Source of the DNA: Roseobacter cerasinus
GTDB lineage: Bacteria > Pseudomonadota > Alphaproteobacteria > Rhodobacterales > Rhodobacteraceae
Assembly (NCBI RefSeq): GCF_009811755.1
Contig: NZ_BLIV01000002.1
Span: 427,001-491,000 of the forward strand
Direction of reading: 5' to 3'
Length of the DNA stretch: 64,000 nt
The notes under the pieces were generated by a model. The model did no database searches. It was not told where the DNA came from and saw only the letters and a list, made by a program, of their open reading frames with translations. Positions 47,779-60,350 of the stretch are shown piece by piece (positions within the stretch are counted from its first letter, which is position 1; every line of letters starts with the position of its first letter). Both the position numbers and the translations under genes were made by a program.

Positions 47779-48895
47779 CACCGTTGGTGATCTGCCGGGA
47801 TGGCGCGGTGGTTGGCTCAACCGGCTGGTCGCGCGGCCTGGATTTCAGAGCTGGGCGAGCGGTTTTCCCCTGACGCGCGCGCAGGCCCGGCGGGACGGGG
47901 CCGAGATCTTTGATTTGGTGCAGGGGTTTGTTCAAAGCCAGGTGCTGATGGCGCTGGTCGAGCTGGATATCTTCCGGCGGCTGCGTGCAGGTCCAATGAC
48001 TGCTGAGGCGCTGGGTGCCGCGACTGCTATACCCGCCGTGCGCATGCAGGTGTTGCTGCAGGCGGGGGCCGCGCTGCGGTTGCTGAAACGCGGACGGGGC
48101 GGGCGCTATCGTCTGGCGCGCAAGGGCGCTGCGCTGATGGGGGTTCCCGGTCTGGAGGCCATGATCCGCCACCATAAGGCGTTCTATGCTGATCTGGCTG
48201 ATCCCGTTGCGCTGCTGCGTGATCCGCAGGACACCGCGCTTGCGGGGTTCTGGCCTTATGTCTACGGGGCCGCCGGTGCGGTCGATCCGACCACTGCCGA
48301 GACCTACTCCGATCTGATGGCGCAAAGCCAGCGTCTGGTGTCCGAGGATACGCTGCGCATGGTTTCCCTGAAAGGGGTCACCCGCCTGCTTGATGTGGGC
48401 GGTGGCACCGGCGCTTTTCTGGAAGCGGCGGGTGCTGCGACGCCGGGGCTTGAATTGATGCTCTTTGATCTGCCGCAGGTCGCCCCACAGGCGCTGGACC
48501 GTTTTGCCAGGGCAGGGCTGACCGCGCGGGCAACCATCCACCCCGGCTCGTTCCGCGATCAGCCTTTGCCGATGGGCGCGGATGCGATCTCGCTGATCCG
48601 GGTGCTCTATGATCATTCCGACGATATCGTGCGCGATCTTCTTGCGCAGGCCTATGCCACGCTGCCGCCTGGCGGCCACCTGATCATCTCAGAGCCGATG
48701 AGTGGCGGGGCTGTGCCGGACCGGGCCGGAGACGTCTACTTTGCCTTCTATACGTTGGCCATGCAGACCGGCAAAGCGCGGTCGGCGGCCGAGATTTCCG
48801 AGCTGTGTCAGGATGCGGGCTTTGCCGATCTGCGCTGCCCCCGCCCGCGCCGACCGTATGTAACGCAGGTCGTCACGGCACGAAAGCCCGTGTGA
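47771..48895 (+). CDS. crtF: Hydroxyneurosporene O-methyltransferase
   Basis: A 374-aa SAM-dependent methyltransferase that methylates the tertiary hydroxyl of spheroidene precursors. It has an N-terminal winged-helix dimerisation domain and a C-terminal SAM domain with LLDVGGGTGAFLEAA. LFDLPQVAPQA and SLIRVLYDHSDD follow. The ATG at 47771 overlaps crtE by 8 nt; the open frame 10 codons earlier is inside crtE. Confidence 0.92.
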   Translation: MSDTVGDLPGWRGGWLNRLVARPGFQSWASGFPLTRAQARRDGAEIFDLVQGFVQSQVLMALVELDIFRRLRAGPMTAEALGAATAIPAVRMQVLLQAGAALRLLKRGRGGRYRLARKGAALMGVPGLEAMIRHHKAFYADLADPVALLRDPQDTALAGFWPYVYGAAGAVDPTTAETYSDLMAQSQRLVSEDTLRMVSLKGVTRLLDVGGGTGAFLEAAGAATPGLELMLFDLPQVAPQALDRFARAGLTARATIHPGSFRDQPLPMGADAISLIRVLYDHSDDIVRDLLAQAYATLPPGGHLIISEPMSGGAVPDRAGDVYFAFYTLAMQTGKARSAAEISELCQDAGFADLRCPRPRRPYVTQVVTARKPV

Positions 48896-48907
48896 CCCCG
48901 ATTAAAG

Positions 48908-48925
48908 TGTCTAAGTTAGTTGACA
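48908..48925. promoter_or_regulatory. PpsR/CrtJ operator 1 of bchC
   Basis: TGTCTAAGTTAGTTGACA with TGT-N12-ACA spacing and TTGACA in its right arm (48920-48925). It lies in the 126-bp crtF-bchC gap. Confidence 0.82.
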
Positions 48926-48933
48926 CACATTAA

Positions 48934-48951
48934 TGTAAGTTTAAACTGACA
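48934..48951. promoter_or_regulatory. PpsR/CrtJ operator 2 of bchC
   Basis: TGTAAGTTTAAACTGACA with TGT-N12-ACA spacing. Its start is 26 bp from the start of operator 1. Paired sites upstream of bchC are the best-studied CrtJ target in Rhodobacter capsulatus. Confidence 0.83.
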
Positions 48952-49021
48952 ACACAACACATGCTGTGCAGTGAGTCTTTGGCGCTAGATCAAAGCGGCT
49001 GTGCACGCCGAGGAGAGTGAA

Positions 49022-49963
49022 TTGGACACCACAGCCGTTCTTCTAGAAGGTCCGCGTGATCTGAAGGTCGACACCCTGGCGCTGAAAGCGCCGGAGGCTG
49101 AGGATCTGGTGGTCGATATCACTCATTCCGGCATCTCCACCGGCACGGAAAAGCTCTTCTGGTCAGGCGAGATGCCACCTTTTCCCGGCATGGGGTACCC
49201 GCTTGTTCCGGGCTATGAGGCGGTTGGCGAAGTGGTTGAGGCGACGCCTTCCACCGGCTACAGGCCCGGTGATCATGTCTTTGTGCCGGGTGCCAATTGC
49301 TATGAGGGGGCCTTTGGTCTCTTTGGTGGTGCGACGGCACGGTTGGTCACATCACCCGACCGTGTGACGCGAATCGACCCGGGCCTTGGTGCGCAAGGGG
49401 CTTTGCTCGCGCTGGCAGCCACGGCGCGGCACACGATGGCCGGTTTGAACAAATCCGTGCCCGATCTGATTGTGGGCCACGGCGTTCTGGGCCGTTTGCT
49501 GGCGCGGTTGACGATTGCCGCAGGCGCACCGGCGCCGACGGTCTGGGAGATTGATCCCGCACGCCGCGGTGGGGCCGAGGGTTATCCTGTGATCGCACCC
49601 GACGACGACCCGCGCCGCGACTATACTTCCGCCTATGACGCCTCGGGCAGCATGGATGTGCTGAACGATCTTGTGGGCCGGATCGCCAAGGGGGGCGAGA
49701 TCGTTCTGGCCGGGTTCTACACCGAGCCTGTGCAGTTTGATTTCCCGGCGGCTTTCATGAAGGAGGCACGGTTCCGCGTTGCAGCGGAATGGACCCATGA
49801 TGATCTGGCAGCCACCCGCGCTCTCGTCGAAAGCGGAACGCTCAGCCTGGGTGGGTTGATCACCCATGCCGTTCCGGCCGCGCAGGCCCCCGATGCCTAT
49901 ACGCGCGCATTCACGGACGCGGCGTGTCTGAAGATGATCCTCAACTGGAGGGATGCGGCGTGA
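49022..49963 (+). CDS. bchC: 3-hydroxyethyl bacteriochlorophyllide a dehydrogenase
   Basis: A 313-aa medium-chain dehydrogenase that oxidises the C3 hydroxyethyl group to acetyl, the last step to bacteriochlorophyllide a. Typical blocks are [39 protein letters not shown] and [16 protein letters not shown] chose a TTG start at 49022: AGGAGAG lies 6 nt upstream and the product then begins [14 protein letters not shown] as in the family. The alternative GTG at 49001 has no site. It overlaps bchX by GTGA. Confidence 0.9.
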   Translation: MDTTAVLLEGPRDLKVDTLALKAPEAEDLVVDITHSGISTGTEKLFWSGEMPPFPGMGYPLVPGYEAVGEVVEATPSTGYRPGDHVFVPGANCYEGAFGLFGGATARLVTSPDRVTRIDPGLGAQGALLALAATARHTMAGLNKSVPDLIVGHGVLGRLLARLTIAAGAPAPTVWEIDPARRGGAEGYPVIAPDDDPRRDYTSAYDASGSMDVLNDLVGRIAKGGEIVLAGFYTEPVQFDFPAAFMKEARFRVAAEWTHDDLAATRALVESGTLSLGGLITHAVPAAQAPDAYTRAFTDAACLKMILNWRDAA

Positions 49964-50991
49964 AAGACGGTATTGAAGAGAAGCGCCCGGCTGAGAGTGA
50001 CGCGCCGAACCTAAAAGAGTTCGACCAGCGCCTGCGCGCTGAGGCCGCTGAGCCGACGCTGGAGGTGCCGCAGTCTGAACCGACGTCCAAGACACAGATC
50101 ATTGCGATCTATGGCAAGGGCGGGATCGGCAAGTCTTTCACCCTCGCCAACCTCAGCCACATGATGGCGGAACAGGGCAAGCGGGTGCTGTTGATCGGCT
50201 GCGATCCCAAGTCTGATACGACGTCGCTTCTGTTCGGCGGCAAGGCCTGCCCGACGATCATCGACACCTCGACCCGCAAGAAACTGGCGGGAGAAGAGGT
50301 CAAGATCGGCGATGTCTGCTTCAAGCGCGGCGGTGTTTTTGCCATGGAGCTGGGTGGCCCCGAAGTGGGTCGTGGCTGTGGCGGGCGTGGCATCATCCAT
50401 GGGTTCGAATTGCTTGAGAAGCTTGGGTTCCATGACTGGGACTTTGACTATGTGCTGCTCGACTTTCTGGGCGACGTCGTCTGCGGCGGCTTCGGCCTGC
50501 CGATTGCGCGGGACATGGCGCAGAAGGTGATCCTGGTCGCGTCGAACGATCTGCAGTCGCTTTACGTGGCCAACAACGTTTGCTCGGCGGTGGAGTATTT
50601 CCGCAAGCTCGGTGGCAACGTGGGTGTGGCCGGTCTGGTGATCAACAAAGACGATGGCACTGGCGAGGCGGCGGCCTTTGCGGACGCGGTGGATATTCCG
50701 ATCCTCGCGGCGATCCCGCAGGATGATGACTTGCGCAAGAAATCGGCCAACTATCAGATCGTCGGAACGAAAGAGAGCCAGTGGGGCGGCCTCTTTGCTG
50801 AACTAGGCTTGAACGTGGCCGAGGCCCCGCCGATGCGCCCCGCGCCGTTGGATCAGGACGGCTTGCTGGGGCTGTTCGATGCCTCCGAGACCGGCGGCGA
50901 CGTGGTGCTGGAACCTGCGAGTGATGCGGATATGCGCGGCAAGAATTCCGCGCCTAGGCCCTCGTTGGAGGTGGTCTATGACAACGCGTGA
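49960..50991 (+). CDS. bchX: Chlorophyllide a reductase iron protein subunit X
   Basis: A 343-aa NifH-like ATPase that donates electrons to BchY-BchZ for ring B reduction. The P-loop is GKGGIGKSF (52-60), and the cluster cysteines are C140 (GRGCGGR) and C175 (DVVCGGF). The GTG at 49960 has GGAGGG upstream and overlaps the bchC stop; the longer frame lies inside bchC. Its last 14 nt overlap a small 57-codon frame before bchY. Confidence 0.95.
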   Translation: MKDGIEEKRPAESDAPNLKEFDQRLRAEAAEPTLEVPQSEPTSKTQIIAIYGKGGIGKSFTLANLSHMMAEQGKRVLLIGCDPKSDTTSLLFGGKACPTIIDTSTRKKLAGEEVKIGDVCFKRGGVFAMELGGPEVGRGCGGRGIIHGFELLEKLGFHDWDFDYVLLDFLGDVVCGGFGLPIARDMAQKVILVASNDLQSLYVANNVCSAVEYFRKLGGNVGVAGLVINKDDGTGEAAAFADAVDIPILAAIPQDDDLRKKSANYQIVGTKESQWGGLFAELGLNVAEAPPMRPAPLDQDGLLGLFDASETGGDVVLEPASDADMRGKNSAPRPSLEVVYDNA

Positions 50992-51147
50992 CCGGGTTCG
51001 GGCAAGTCAGGACACCATGGCGCGGGCGATCTGGCACAGCCAGCAGTCGACGACACTTTTTGAATCGAGCCAAGAGACAATTTCCCAGTCCATTCGCCTG
51101 ATGGAGATGATGCGCGGTCTGCTACCTAACGTTGGCTGGTCCCTCGA

Positions 51148-51151
<4 letters not shown>
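50978..51151 (+). CDS. 57-aa small protein coupled between bchX and bchY, unknown
   Basis: A 57-codon frame in the bchX-bchY junction. GGAG lies 7 nt before its ATG. It overlaps the bchX end by 14 nt, and its TGA overlaps the bchY ATG (ATGA). The product starts [20 protein letters not shown], has no cysteine or membrane helix, and is predicted helical (ESSQETISQSIRLMEMMRG looks amphipathic). It matches nothing I recognise. It fills a gap that would otherwise be about 156 bp in an operon with almost no gaps, which argues that it is real. It could be a chlorophyllide reductase accessory protein or merely a translation coupler. Confidence 0.65.
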
Positions 51152-54537
<3,386 letters not shown>

Positions 54538-54651
54538 CACCGTTTTCGCAACATGGAGGCACCGTGCCCGGTTGCGACCTGAATTCTCGGCTTGTGTGCG
54601 CCTGTCGAGGTCAAGAGCTGTACGCCTTTTGCGAGGTGGACAGAGCCCCGA

Positions 54652-54684
54652 GGGGGGAAACCCCCAAAGGACCCCGCCGCGGGG
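54652..54684 (+). promoter_or_regulatory. Leader hairpins upstream of pufB
   Basis: Two neighbouring stems: GGGGG-GAAA-CCCCC (54652-54665), with a GNRA-type tetraloop on pure GC, and CCCCG-CCG-CGGGG (54672-54684). They lie in the pufQ-pufB gap, 36 nt before the pufB ATG. Stable 5' hairpins of this kind protect the pufBA segment from decay in relatives. Confidence 0.7.
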
Positions 54685-54720
54685 AGCGCGGCGTCAGCAT
54701 AACGTTCCGGAGGAATCTTT

Positions 54721-54867
54721 ATGGCTGATAACCACCTGTCTTTTACAGGTCTAACTGACGAGCAGGCGCAAGAATTGCATGCTGTCTATATGAGCGGGCT
54801 CTGGCTGTTTTCAGCAGTTGCCGTGGTCGCTCATCTGGCAACATTCATCTGGCGTCCGTGGTTCTAG
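54721..54867 (+). CDS. pufB: Light-harvesting 1 beta polypeptide
   Basis: A 48-aa LH1 beta chain. It begins [20 protein letters not shown], and H38 ([14 protein letters not shown]) ligates the B875 bacteriochlorophyll. One membrane helix covers about residues 24-44. GGAGGAA lies 7 nt before the ATG, a strong site in keeping with the high expression of antenna genes. pufA follows after 11 bp. Confidence 0.97.
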   Translation: MADNHLSFTGLTDEQAQELHAVYMSGLWLFSAVAVVAHLATFIWRPWF

Positions 54868-54878
54868 AGGAGTCGGAT

Positions 54879-55037
54879 ATGGCAAAGTTCTACAAGATCT
54901 GGCTCATCTTCGACCCGCGTCGTGTGTTTGTGGCACAGGGCGTGTTCCTCTTCCTGCTGGCAGCGATGATTCACCTCGTCCTGCTGAGCACGGATCACTT
55001 CAACTGGTTCGAACTGGCGGCGCAATCCGCCCAGTAA
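54879..55037 (+). CDS. pufA: Light-harvesting 1 alpha polypeptide
   Basis: A 52-aa LH1 alpha chain: [20 protein letters not shown] at the N-terminus, the bacteriochlorophyll ligand H32 in [11 protein letters not shown], and the short tail [12 protein letters not shown]. One membrane helix covers about residues 16-37. GAGGAGT precedes the ATG. It pairs with PufB in the LH1 ring; no pufX gene is present to open the ring. Confidence 0.97.
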   Translation: MAKFYKIWLIFDPRRVFVAQGVFLFLLAAMIHLVLLSTDHFNWFELAAQSAQ

Positions 55038-55094
55038 GGGATCTGGCCGGGCAAGGGCCAACCCGCACCGGTGCCGGAGTGACACCCAAGAATA

Positions 55095-55131
55095 GCTGCG
55101 GGCGGCCAAATGTGCGCCATCCGCCCGCAGC
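55095..55131 (+). promoter_or_regulatory. pufA-pufL intercistronic stem-loop (mRNA stabiliser)
   Basis: GCTGCGGGCGG (55095-55105) pairs perfectly with CCGCCCGCAGC (55121-55131) around a 15-nt loop. No T run follows. This corresponds to the known intercistronic hairpins that protect pufBA mRNA from 3' decay, giving more antenna than reaction-centre protein. Confidence 0.85.
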
Positions 55132-55152
55132 AAACCCAAGGATTTAACGACG

Positions 55153-55169
55153 GCCTCCGCCTTGGAGGC
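55153..55169 (+). promoter_or_regulatory. Second intercistronic hairpin before pufL
   Basis: GCCTCC-GCCTT-GGAGGC, followed by a further GC-rich palindromic stretch GGGCCAAGGGGCCC (55175-55188). Together with the larger upstream stem it fills the 196-bp pufA-pufL gap. Confidence 0.65.
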
Positions 55170-55233
55170 AGGCAGGGCCAAGGGGCCCCGCCCGCCCGGG
55201 ACTGGCGCGCCGCACATACGCGGAGAATAGAAG

Positions 55234-56082
55234 ATGGCATTGCTCAGCTTCGAAAGAAAATATCGCGTCCGCGGAGGGACGCTGATCGGGGGCGATCTGT
55301 TCGACTTCTGGGTGGGGCCATTCTATGTGGGCTTCTTCGGAGTGACGACGGCCTTCTTCGCCCTTCTGGGGACGATCCTGATTTTCTGGGGTGCAAGCCA
55401 GCAGGGCACGTTTAACCCCTGGCTGATCAATATCGCGCCGCCGGACCTGAGCTATGGGCTTGGGCTTGCGCCGCTGCTTGAAGGCGGATTGTGGCAGATC
55501 ATCACGATCTGCGCGACGGGCGCTTTCGTTTCCTGGGCGCTGCGCGAGGTGGAGATCTGCCGCAAGCTTGGCATGGGCTATCACGTGCCCTTCGGATTCA
55601 TGGCGGCCGTGATCGCCTATATGACGCTGGTGATCTTCCGCCCGCTGCTGATGGGCGCCTGGGGGCATGGGTTCCCTTACGGGATCTTCAGCCACCTCGA
55701 TTGGGTCAGCAACACCGGCTACGCCTATCTGCACTTCCATTACAACCCGGCGCATATGCTGGCGGTGACGCTGTTCTTCACCACCACGCTGGCGCTGGCG
55801 CTGCATGGCGGGTTGATCCTCTCGGCCTGTAACCCCGAGAAGGGCGAAGAGGCCAAGACACCTGATCATGAAGACACCTTCTTCCGCGATTTCATCGGCT
55901 ATTCGGTCGGCACGCTGGGAATTCACCGGGTGGGCTATCTGCTGGCGATCAACGCGGGTCTCTGGTCCGCCGTCTGTATCATCATCTCTGGTCCGGTCTG
56001 GACCGCCGGTTGGCCCGAATGGTGGAACTGGTGGCTTGATCTGCCGATCTGGGGTGAGCCCATCGCCGTGGGAGGGATGTGA
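55234..56082 (+). CDS. pufL: Photosynthetic reaction centre L subunit
   Basis: A 282-aa five-helix protein. Conserved histidines are H154 and H174 (FSHLDW, NPAHM), which contact accessory and special-pair bacteriochlorophyll, and H191 and H231 (ALHGG, GIHRVG), which bind the non-haem iron. The C-terminus [17 protein letters not shown] is complete. GGAGAA lies before the ATG. It overlaps the start region of pufM. Confidence 0.97.
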   Translation: MALLSFERKYRVRGGTLIGGDLFDFWVGPFYVGFFGVTTAFFALLGTILIFWGASQQGTFNPWLINIAPPDLSYGLGLAPLLEGGLWQIITICATGAFVSWALREVEICRKLGMGYHVPFGFMAAVIAYMTLVIFRPLLMGAWGHGFPYGIFSHLDWVSNTGYAYLHFHYNPAHMLAVTLFFTTTLALALHGGLILSACNPEKGEEAKTPDHEDTFFRDFIGYSVGTLGIHRVGYLLAINAGLWSAVCIIISGPVWTAGWPEWWNWWLDLPIWGEPIAVGGM

Positions 56083-56084
56083 TC

Positions 56085-57080
56085 ATGTGGCTTCCTGAAT
56101 ATCAGAACATCTTCACGCAGGTGCAAGTCCAGGGCAAACCCGAATGGGGCATGGACGACCAAGGCAACAACATGATGGAAGAACGCGCGGGCAAGCCGTT
56201 CTTCAGCACCCTCGTCGGCCTCTTCGGCAATGCGCAGGTCGGCCCCTACTATGTGGGCTGGACGACGCTGGTGGCCTTTGCCACGGGCATCGCCTGGTTC
56301 GTGATCGTGGGCTTCAACATGCTGGCGCAGGTCGGCTATTCGATCCCGCAGTTCATCCGGCAGCTGTTCTGGCTGGCCCTTGAGCCGCCCTCGCCGGAAT
56401 ACGGGCTGTCGATGCCGCCGCTGGACGAAGGGGGCTGGTACATCATCGCCAGCTTCTTCCTGCTGGTCTCGGTCATGTGCTGGCTCTTGCGGGCCTATCT
56501 GCTGGCGCAGCAGCACAAGATGGGCAAGCACATCTTCTGGGGCTTTGCTGCCGCCGTTTGGCTGTTCCTCGTGTTGGGTCTCTTCCGCCCGGTCCTGATG
56601 GGCTCGTGGTCGGAGGCGGTGCCTTACGGTATCTTCCCACACCTCGATTGGACCACCGCGTTCTCGATCCGCTACGGCAACCTCTACTACAACCCGTTCC
56701 ACTGCCTGAGCATCGTGTTCCTCTATGGCTCTGTGCTGCTCTTCTGCATGCACGGCGGCACCATCCTGGCGGTCACCCGCTATGGTGGCGACCGGGAGCT
56801 GGAGCAGATCTATGATCGCGGGACAGCCACGGAACGCGCCGCTCTCTTCTGGCGCTGGACCATGGGGTTCAACGCCACGATGGAGGGCATTCACCGCTGG
56901 GCCTGGTGGTTCGCGGTGCTGACACCCATCACTGGCGGCATCGGCATCCTGCTCACCGGTACAGTCGTGGACAACTGGTTCATCTGGGCGCAGGAGCACA
57001 ACTTCGCGCCGATGTATGACGGCTCCTACGGATATGCCGACTACGGCTCCTACGAAGCCTTTATCGGACAGGAGGACTGA
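56085..57080 (+). CDS. pufM: Photosynthetic reaction centre M subunit
   Basis: A 331-aa five-helix protein. H186 (FPHLDW) and H206 (NPFHCLS) ligate bacteriochlorophyll, H223 (CMHGG) and the later GIHRWAWW histidine bind the iron. I chose the ATG at 56085 ([10 protein letters not shown]), with GGAGGG 9 nt upstream; a GTG at 56079 overlaps the pufL stop but is too close to that site. The C-terminal tail after [11 protein letters not shown] is about 20 residues longer than in Rhodobacter, typical of clusters with pufC. Confidence 0.97.
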   Translation: MWLPEYQNIFTQVQVQGKPEWGMDDQGNNMMEERAGKPFFSTLVGLFGNAQVGPYYVGWTTLVAFATGIAWFVIVGFNMLAQVGYSIPQFIRQLFWLALEPPSPEYGLSMPPLDEGGWYIIASFFLLVSVMCWLLRAYLLAQQHKMGKHIFWGFAAAVWLFLVLGLFRPVLMGSWSEAVPYGIFPHLDWTTAFSIRYGNLYYNPFHCLSIVFLYGSVLLFCMHGGTILAVTRYGGDRELEQIYDRGTATERAALFWRWTMGFNATMEGIHRWAWWFAVLTPITGGIGILLTGTVVDNWFIWAQEHNFAPMYDGSYGYADYGSYEAFIGQED

Positions 57081-57082
57081 TC

Positions 57083-58198
57083 ATGCTGCCCAAGTGGTTT
57101 GACAAATGGAATCAGGACAACCCGACCAATGTCTTTGGTCCGGCGATCCTGATCGGGGCGGTGGGTGGCGCTGTCTTTGCCGCGATCATGATCATCAGCT
57201 TTGGCAACCCGGCGCAGACGGCCTCGCTCCAGACGGGGCCGCGCGGCACGGGCATGTCGGTGCCGGAGTTCAACGTGGTGCGCACGGCGCCTGACCCGAC
57301 GATCGAGGCCTACTATACCGAAGAGCCCTACGTGCCCGAAGGCGGTGAGGATCTGGCCAAGGACATCTATGAGAATGTCCAAGTGCTGGGCGATCTGACT
57401 GAGGACAACTTCAACCGCGTGATGACGGCCATGACCCAGTGGGTCAGTCCGGAGCAAGGCTGTGCCTACTGCCACGGCGACGTGGATCTGGAGGAATACG
57501 GCAGTGATGACCTTTACACCAAGGTCGTCGCGCGCCGCATGATCCAGATGACCCAGAACATCAATGAGAACTGGGAAGGCCACGTGAACGCGGTCGAGGA
57601 GATCGGTGTGAACTGCTACACCTGTCACCGGGGCGAAAACGTGCCTTCGGAAATCTGGTTCAACATCACCCCGGTGAATGAGGCCGCAGGCGGATGGGCG
57701 AGCGTGCAGAACCGCGCAACCTCGATCAGCCAGTCGACCTCTCTGCCGTCCAACGCTTTGGAGGTGTATCTCACCGACTATGAAGCAGTGAATGTGCATG
57801 ATCTGGAAAGCCGTGTGGAGGGCATTCCGAACGATGAGGAGGTCGCCTCGATCCAGAAGACCGAGATGACCTATTCGCTGATGAACTACTTCGCCAACAG
57901 CCTCGGGGTGAACTGTGTCTTCTGCCACAACTCGCGCGCTTTCTACGACCCCGAACAGCACACGCCGCAATGGGCGACAGCGCTGCTGGGCCGGCAGATG
58001 GTGATCGAGATGAACCAGGAGTATCTGATCCCGCTGGAGACGGAGTACCCGCCCGAGCGCCTTGGCCCGATCTATGCCGATGCGCCGAAAGCGGCCTGCA
58101 AGACCTGTCACAAGGGTTATCAGCGCCCGTTGCAGGGGATGAACGTAATCGCCGACTGGCCCGAGCTCGCGACGACCGAGGCGCCGGTTTACGAATAG
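57083..58198 (+). CDS. pufC: Reaction-centre tetraheme cytochrome c subunit
   Basis: A 371-aa periplasmic cytochrome that re-reduces the special pair. Four haem motifs are present: CAYCH (127-131), CYTCH (178-182), CVFCH (278-282) and CKTCH (339-343). Instead of a lipoprotein signal with a lipobox cysteine, the N-terminus has an uncleaved-looking helix (residues 18-40, VFGPAILIGAVGGAVFAAIMIIS), so it is probably membrane-anchored. It follows pufM after 2 bp and takes the place of pufX. Confidence 0.96.
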   Translation: MLPKWFDKWNQDNPTNVFGPAILIGAVGGAVFAAIMIISFGNPAQTASLQTGPRGTGMSVPEFNVVRTAPDPTIEAYYTEEPYVPEGGEDLAKDIYENVQVLGDLTEDNFNRVMTAMTQWVSPEQGCAYCHGDVDLEEYGSDDLYTKVVARRMIQMTQNINENWEGHVNAVEEIGVNCYTCHRGENVPSEIWFNITPVNEAAGGWASVQNRATSISQSTSLPSNALEVYLTDYEAVNVHDLESRVEGIPNDEEVASIQKTEMTYSLMNYFANSLGVNCVFCHNSRAFYDPEQHTPQWATALLGRQMVIEMNQEYLIPLETEYPPERLGPIYADAPKAACKTCHKGYQRPLQGMNVIADWPELATTEAPVYE

Positions 58199-58416
58199 GC
58201 GCGGGCGGCCCTCGCGCCGCCCCGCCTCGCCTGGCACGGACCCTTGGCTTCCTGGGTTCGGGCACGGGGTCTCAACACCCCGGTTCCCTTCCTGTTGGCT
58301 ACAGGACCCTGGCGTCGCACTCGGGTCATCCCGGTTGCGGCGCCTTTTCTTTTCCAGGGGCGGCGCCCCGGCTTTGGCAAGAGCTGGCCGCCCCGTGACA
58401 AACGGAGACGTGCGCC
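58199..58416 (+). other. pufC-dxs intergenic region with GC-rich dyads
   Basis: The 218 bp hold no gene. Dyads include GGGCGGC...GCCGCCC (58203-58223) just after pufC and GGGGTCTCAACACCCC (58266-58281). The pyrimidine-rich run CGCCTTTTCTTTTCC occurs around 58340. One of these may partly terminate puf transcription, but none has a convincing T tail. GGAG precedes the dxs start. Confidence 0.5.
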
Positions 58417-60345
58417 ATGACCAAACCCGACACACCGACACTCGACCAGGTGGCAGGCCCAGCAGACCTGCGGCACATGTCCGACCGTGATCTCGGTCGG
58501 GTCGCGACTGAGCTGCGCAGCGAGGTAGTGGCCGCCGTCAGCCAGACTGGCGGGCATCTTGGGTCGTCGCTTGGTGTGGTCGAGCTGACAGTCGCCATCC
58601 ATGCGGTCTTCGACACGCCACGCGATAAGCTGATCTGGGATGTGGGGCACCAGTGCTATCCGCATAAGATCCTGACCGGACGGCGCGACCGGATGCATAC
58701 CCTGCGGCAGGGCGGGGGGCTCAGCGGTTTCACCAAGCGGTCGGAATCTGAGTTTGACCCTTTTGGGGCTGCGCACTCCAGCACGTCGATCTCGGCGGCG
58801 CTTGGTTTCACGGTGGGGCGCGACATGGGCCAGCCCACGGGCGATGCGATTGCGGTGATCGGGGATGGCTCGATCAGCGCGGGCATGGCCTATGAGGCGA
58901 TGAACAATGCCGGAAGTGAAGGGCGGCGGCTCTTCGTGATCCTGAACGACAATGAAATGTCTATTGCCCCGCCGGTGGGGGCGATGTCCTCCTATCTCTC
59001 CGGGCTGTCCGACCTGACGCGGAAGGGGCCGTTCGGAGGGCTGATGGCGATGGCCGAGGGGATGGAGCAACTGGCGCCCAAGCCGGTGCGTGAAGGCGCG
59101 CGGCGCGCGCGCGAGATGGTGACCGGGCTGGAAAGCAAGGGTACCTTCTTCGAGGAGCTGGGCTTTGACTATATCGGGCCGATTGATGGGCACGACATGG
59201 GCCAGCTGCTGAGCGTGCTGCGCGCGGCTAAGACGCGGGCGACGGGGCCGGTGCTGATCCACTGCTGCACGGTGAAGGGCAAGGGCTATGCGCCCGCCGA
59301 AGGCTCCGCCGACAAGTACCACGGGGTGGCCAAGTTTGACGTGGACACCGGGGTTCAGGCCAAAGCGAAGGCGAACGCGCCGTCCTACACCGGCGTCTTC
59401 GGTGATGCCCTGACCGAGGCGGCGTCGCGCGATCCGAGCATTGTCGCCGTGACAGCCGCGATGCCGAGCGGAACGGGTGTGGACCGGATGGCCAAGCGCT
59501 TCCCGGCGCGCGTGTTCGACGTGGGCATCGCAGAGCAGCATGGGGTCACCTTTGCCGCCGGGATGGCGGCGAGCGGGCTCAAGCCTTTCTGCGCGATCTA
59601 CTCGACCTTCCTGCAGCGCGGCTATGACCAGGTGGTGCATGACGTGGCCTTGCAAGGCCTGCCAGTGCGCTTCGCCATCGACCGCGCGGGGCTGGTGGGC
59701 GCCGACGGGGCGACGCACGCCGGTGCCTTCGACATTGGCTATCTTGGCGCGCTGCCGGGCATGGTGGTAATGGCTGCCGCTGATGAAGCTGAGCTGGTGC
59801 ATATGGTGGAAACTGCCGCCGCGCATGACAGCGGGCCAATTGCCTTCCGCTATCCGCGCGGCAACGGCACCGGTGTGACGCTGCCCGAGCGTGGTGAGGT
59901 GCTGGAGATTGGCAAAGGCCGGATGATCCGCGAGGGCACAGGCGATGTGGCGCTTTTGTCGCTGGGCACGCATCTGAGCGAATGCGAGGCGGCGGCGACG
60001 ATGCTGGAAGCTGAAGGGATCAGCGCCACAATTGCGGATGCGCGCTTTGCCAAGCCGCTGGATCTGGACCTGATCGGGCAGTTGGCGCTGACCCACACCG
60101 CCCTGTTCACTGTGGAGCAGGGCGCGCAGGGCGGCTTTGGTGCCATGGTTCTGCAGGCGATGGCGGGCGAAGGGATGCTCGATCACGGATGCCGGGTGCG
60201 CACGCTCTGCCTGCCGGACCGGTTCATCGATCAGGCGGCCCTTGCCGAGATGTATCGTGATGCAGGCGTCGACGCCGAAGGTATTGTACAGACCGTATTG
60301 GCCGCCCTGCAGCAGGACCGCAAGGTAGTGACGCTGCACAGCTAG
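58417..60345 (+). CDS. dxs: 1-Deoxy-D-xylulose-5-phosphate synthase
   Basis: A 642-aa TPP enzyme that makes DXP from pyruvate and glyceraldehyde 3-phosphate, the first step of the MEP isoprenoid pathway. The TPP motif [16 protein letters not shown], the early [17 protein letters not shown] block and the C-terminal domain segments [12 protein letters not shown] and [15 protein letters not shown] are all intact. The position downstream of the puf operon, on the same strand, is known from other phototrophic Rhodobacteraceae and links precursor supply to pigment demand. A second dxs may exist elsewhere in the genome. Confidence 0.95.
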   Translation: MTKPDTPTLDQVAGPADLRHMSDRDLGRVATELRSEVVAAVSQTGGHLGSSLGVVELTVAIHAVFDTPRDKLIWDVGHQCYPHKILTGRRDRMHTLRQGGGLSGFTKRSESEFDPFGAAHSSTSISAALGFTVGRDMGQPTGDAIAVIGDGSISAGMAYEAMNNAGSEGRRLFVILNDNEMSIAPPVGAMSSYLSGLSDLTRKGPFGGLMAMAEGMEQLAPKPVREGARRAREMVTGLESKGTFFEELGFDYIGPIDGHDMGQLLSVLRAAKTRATGPVLIHCCTVKGKGYAPAEGSADKYHGVAKFDVDTGVQAKAKANAPSYTGVFGDALTEAASRDPSIVAVTAAMPSGTGVDRMAKRFPARVFDVGIAEQHGVTFAAGMAASGLKPFCAIYSTFLQRGYDQVVHDVALQGLPVRFAIDRAGLVGADGATHAGAFDIGYLGALPGMVVMAAADEAELVHMVETAAAHDSGPIAFRYPRGNGTGVTLPERGEVLEIGKGRMIREGTGDVALLSLGTHLSECEAAATMLEAEGISATIADARFAKPLDLDLIGQLALTHTALFTVEQGAQGGFGAMVLQAMAGEGMLDHGCRVRTLCLPDRFIDQAALAEMYRDAGVDAEGIVQTVLAALQQDRKVVTLHS

Positions 60346-60350
60346 GCGCG

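Noticed and set aside
48977-48993. FNR-type site near TTGGCGCTAGATCAA upstream of bchC
   Set aside because: Only one half (ATCAA) fits TTGAT-N4-ATCAA; the other arm does not match at the required spacing.
55038-58198. A pufX gene in the puf operon
   Set aside because: pufC directly follows pufM, and no small pufX-like frame occurs after pufM or pufC.
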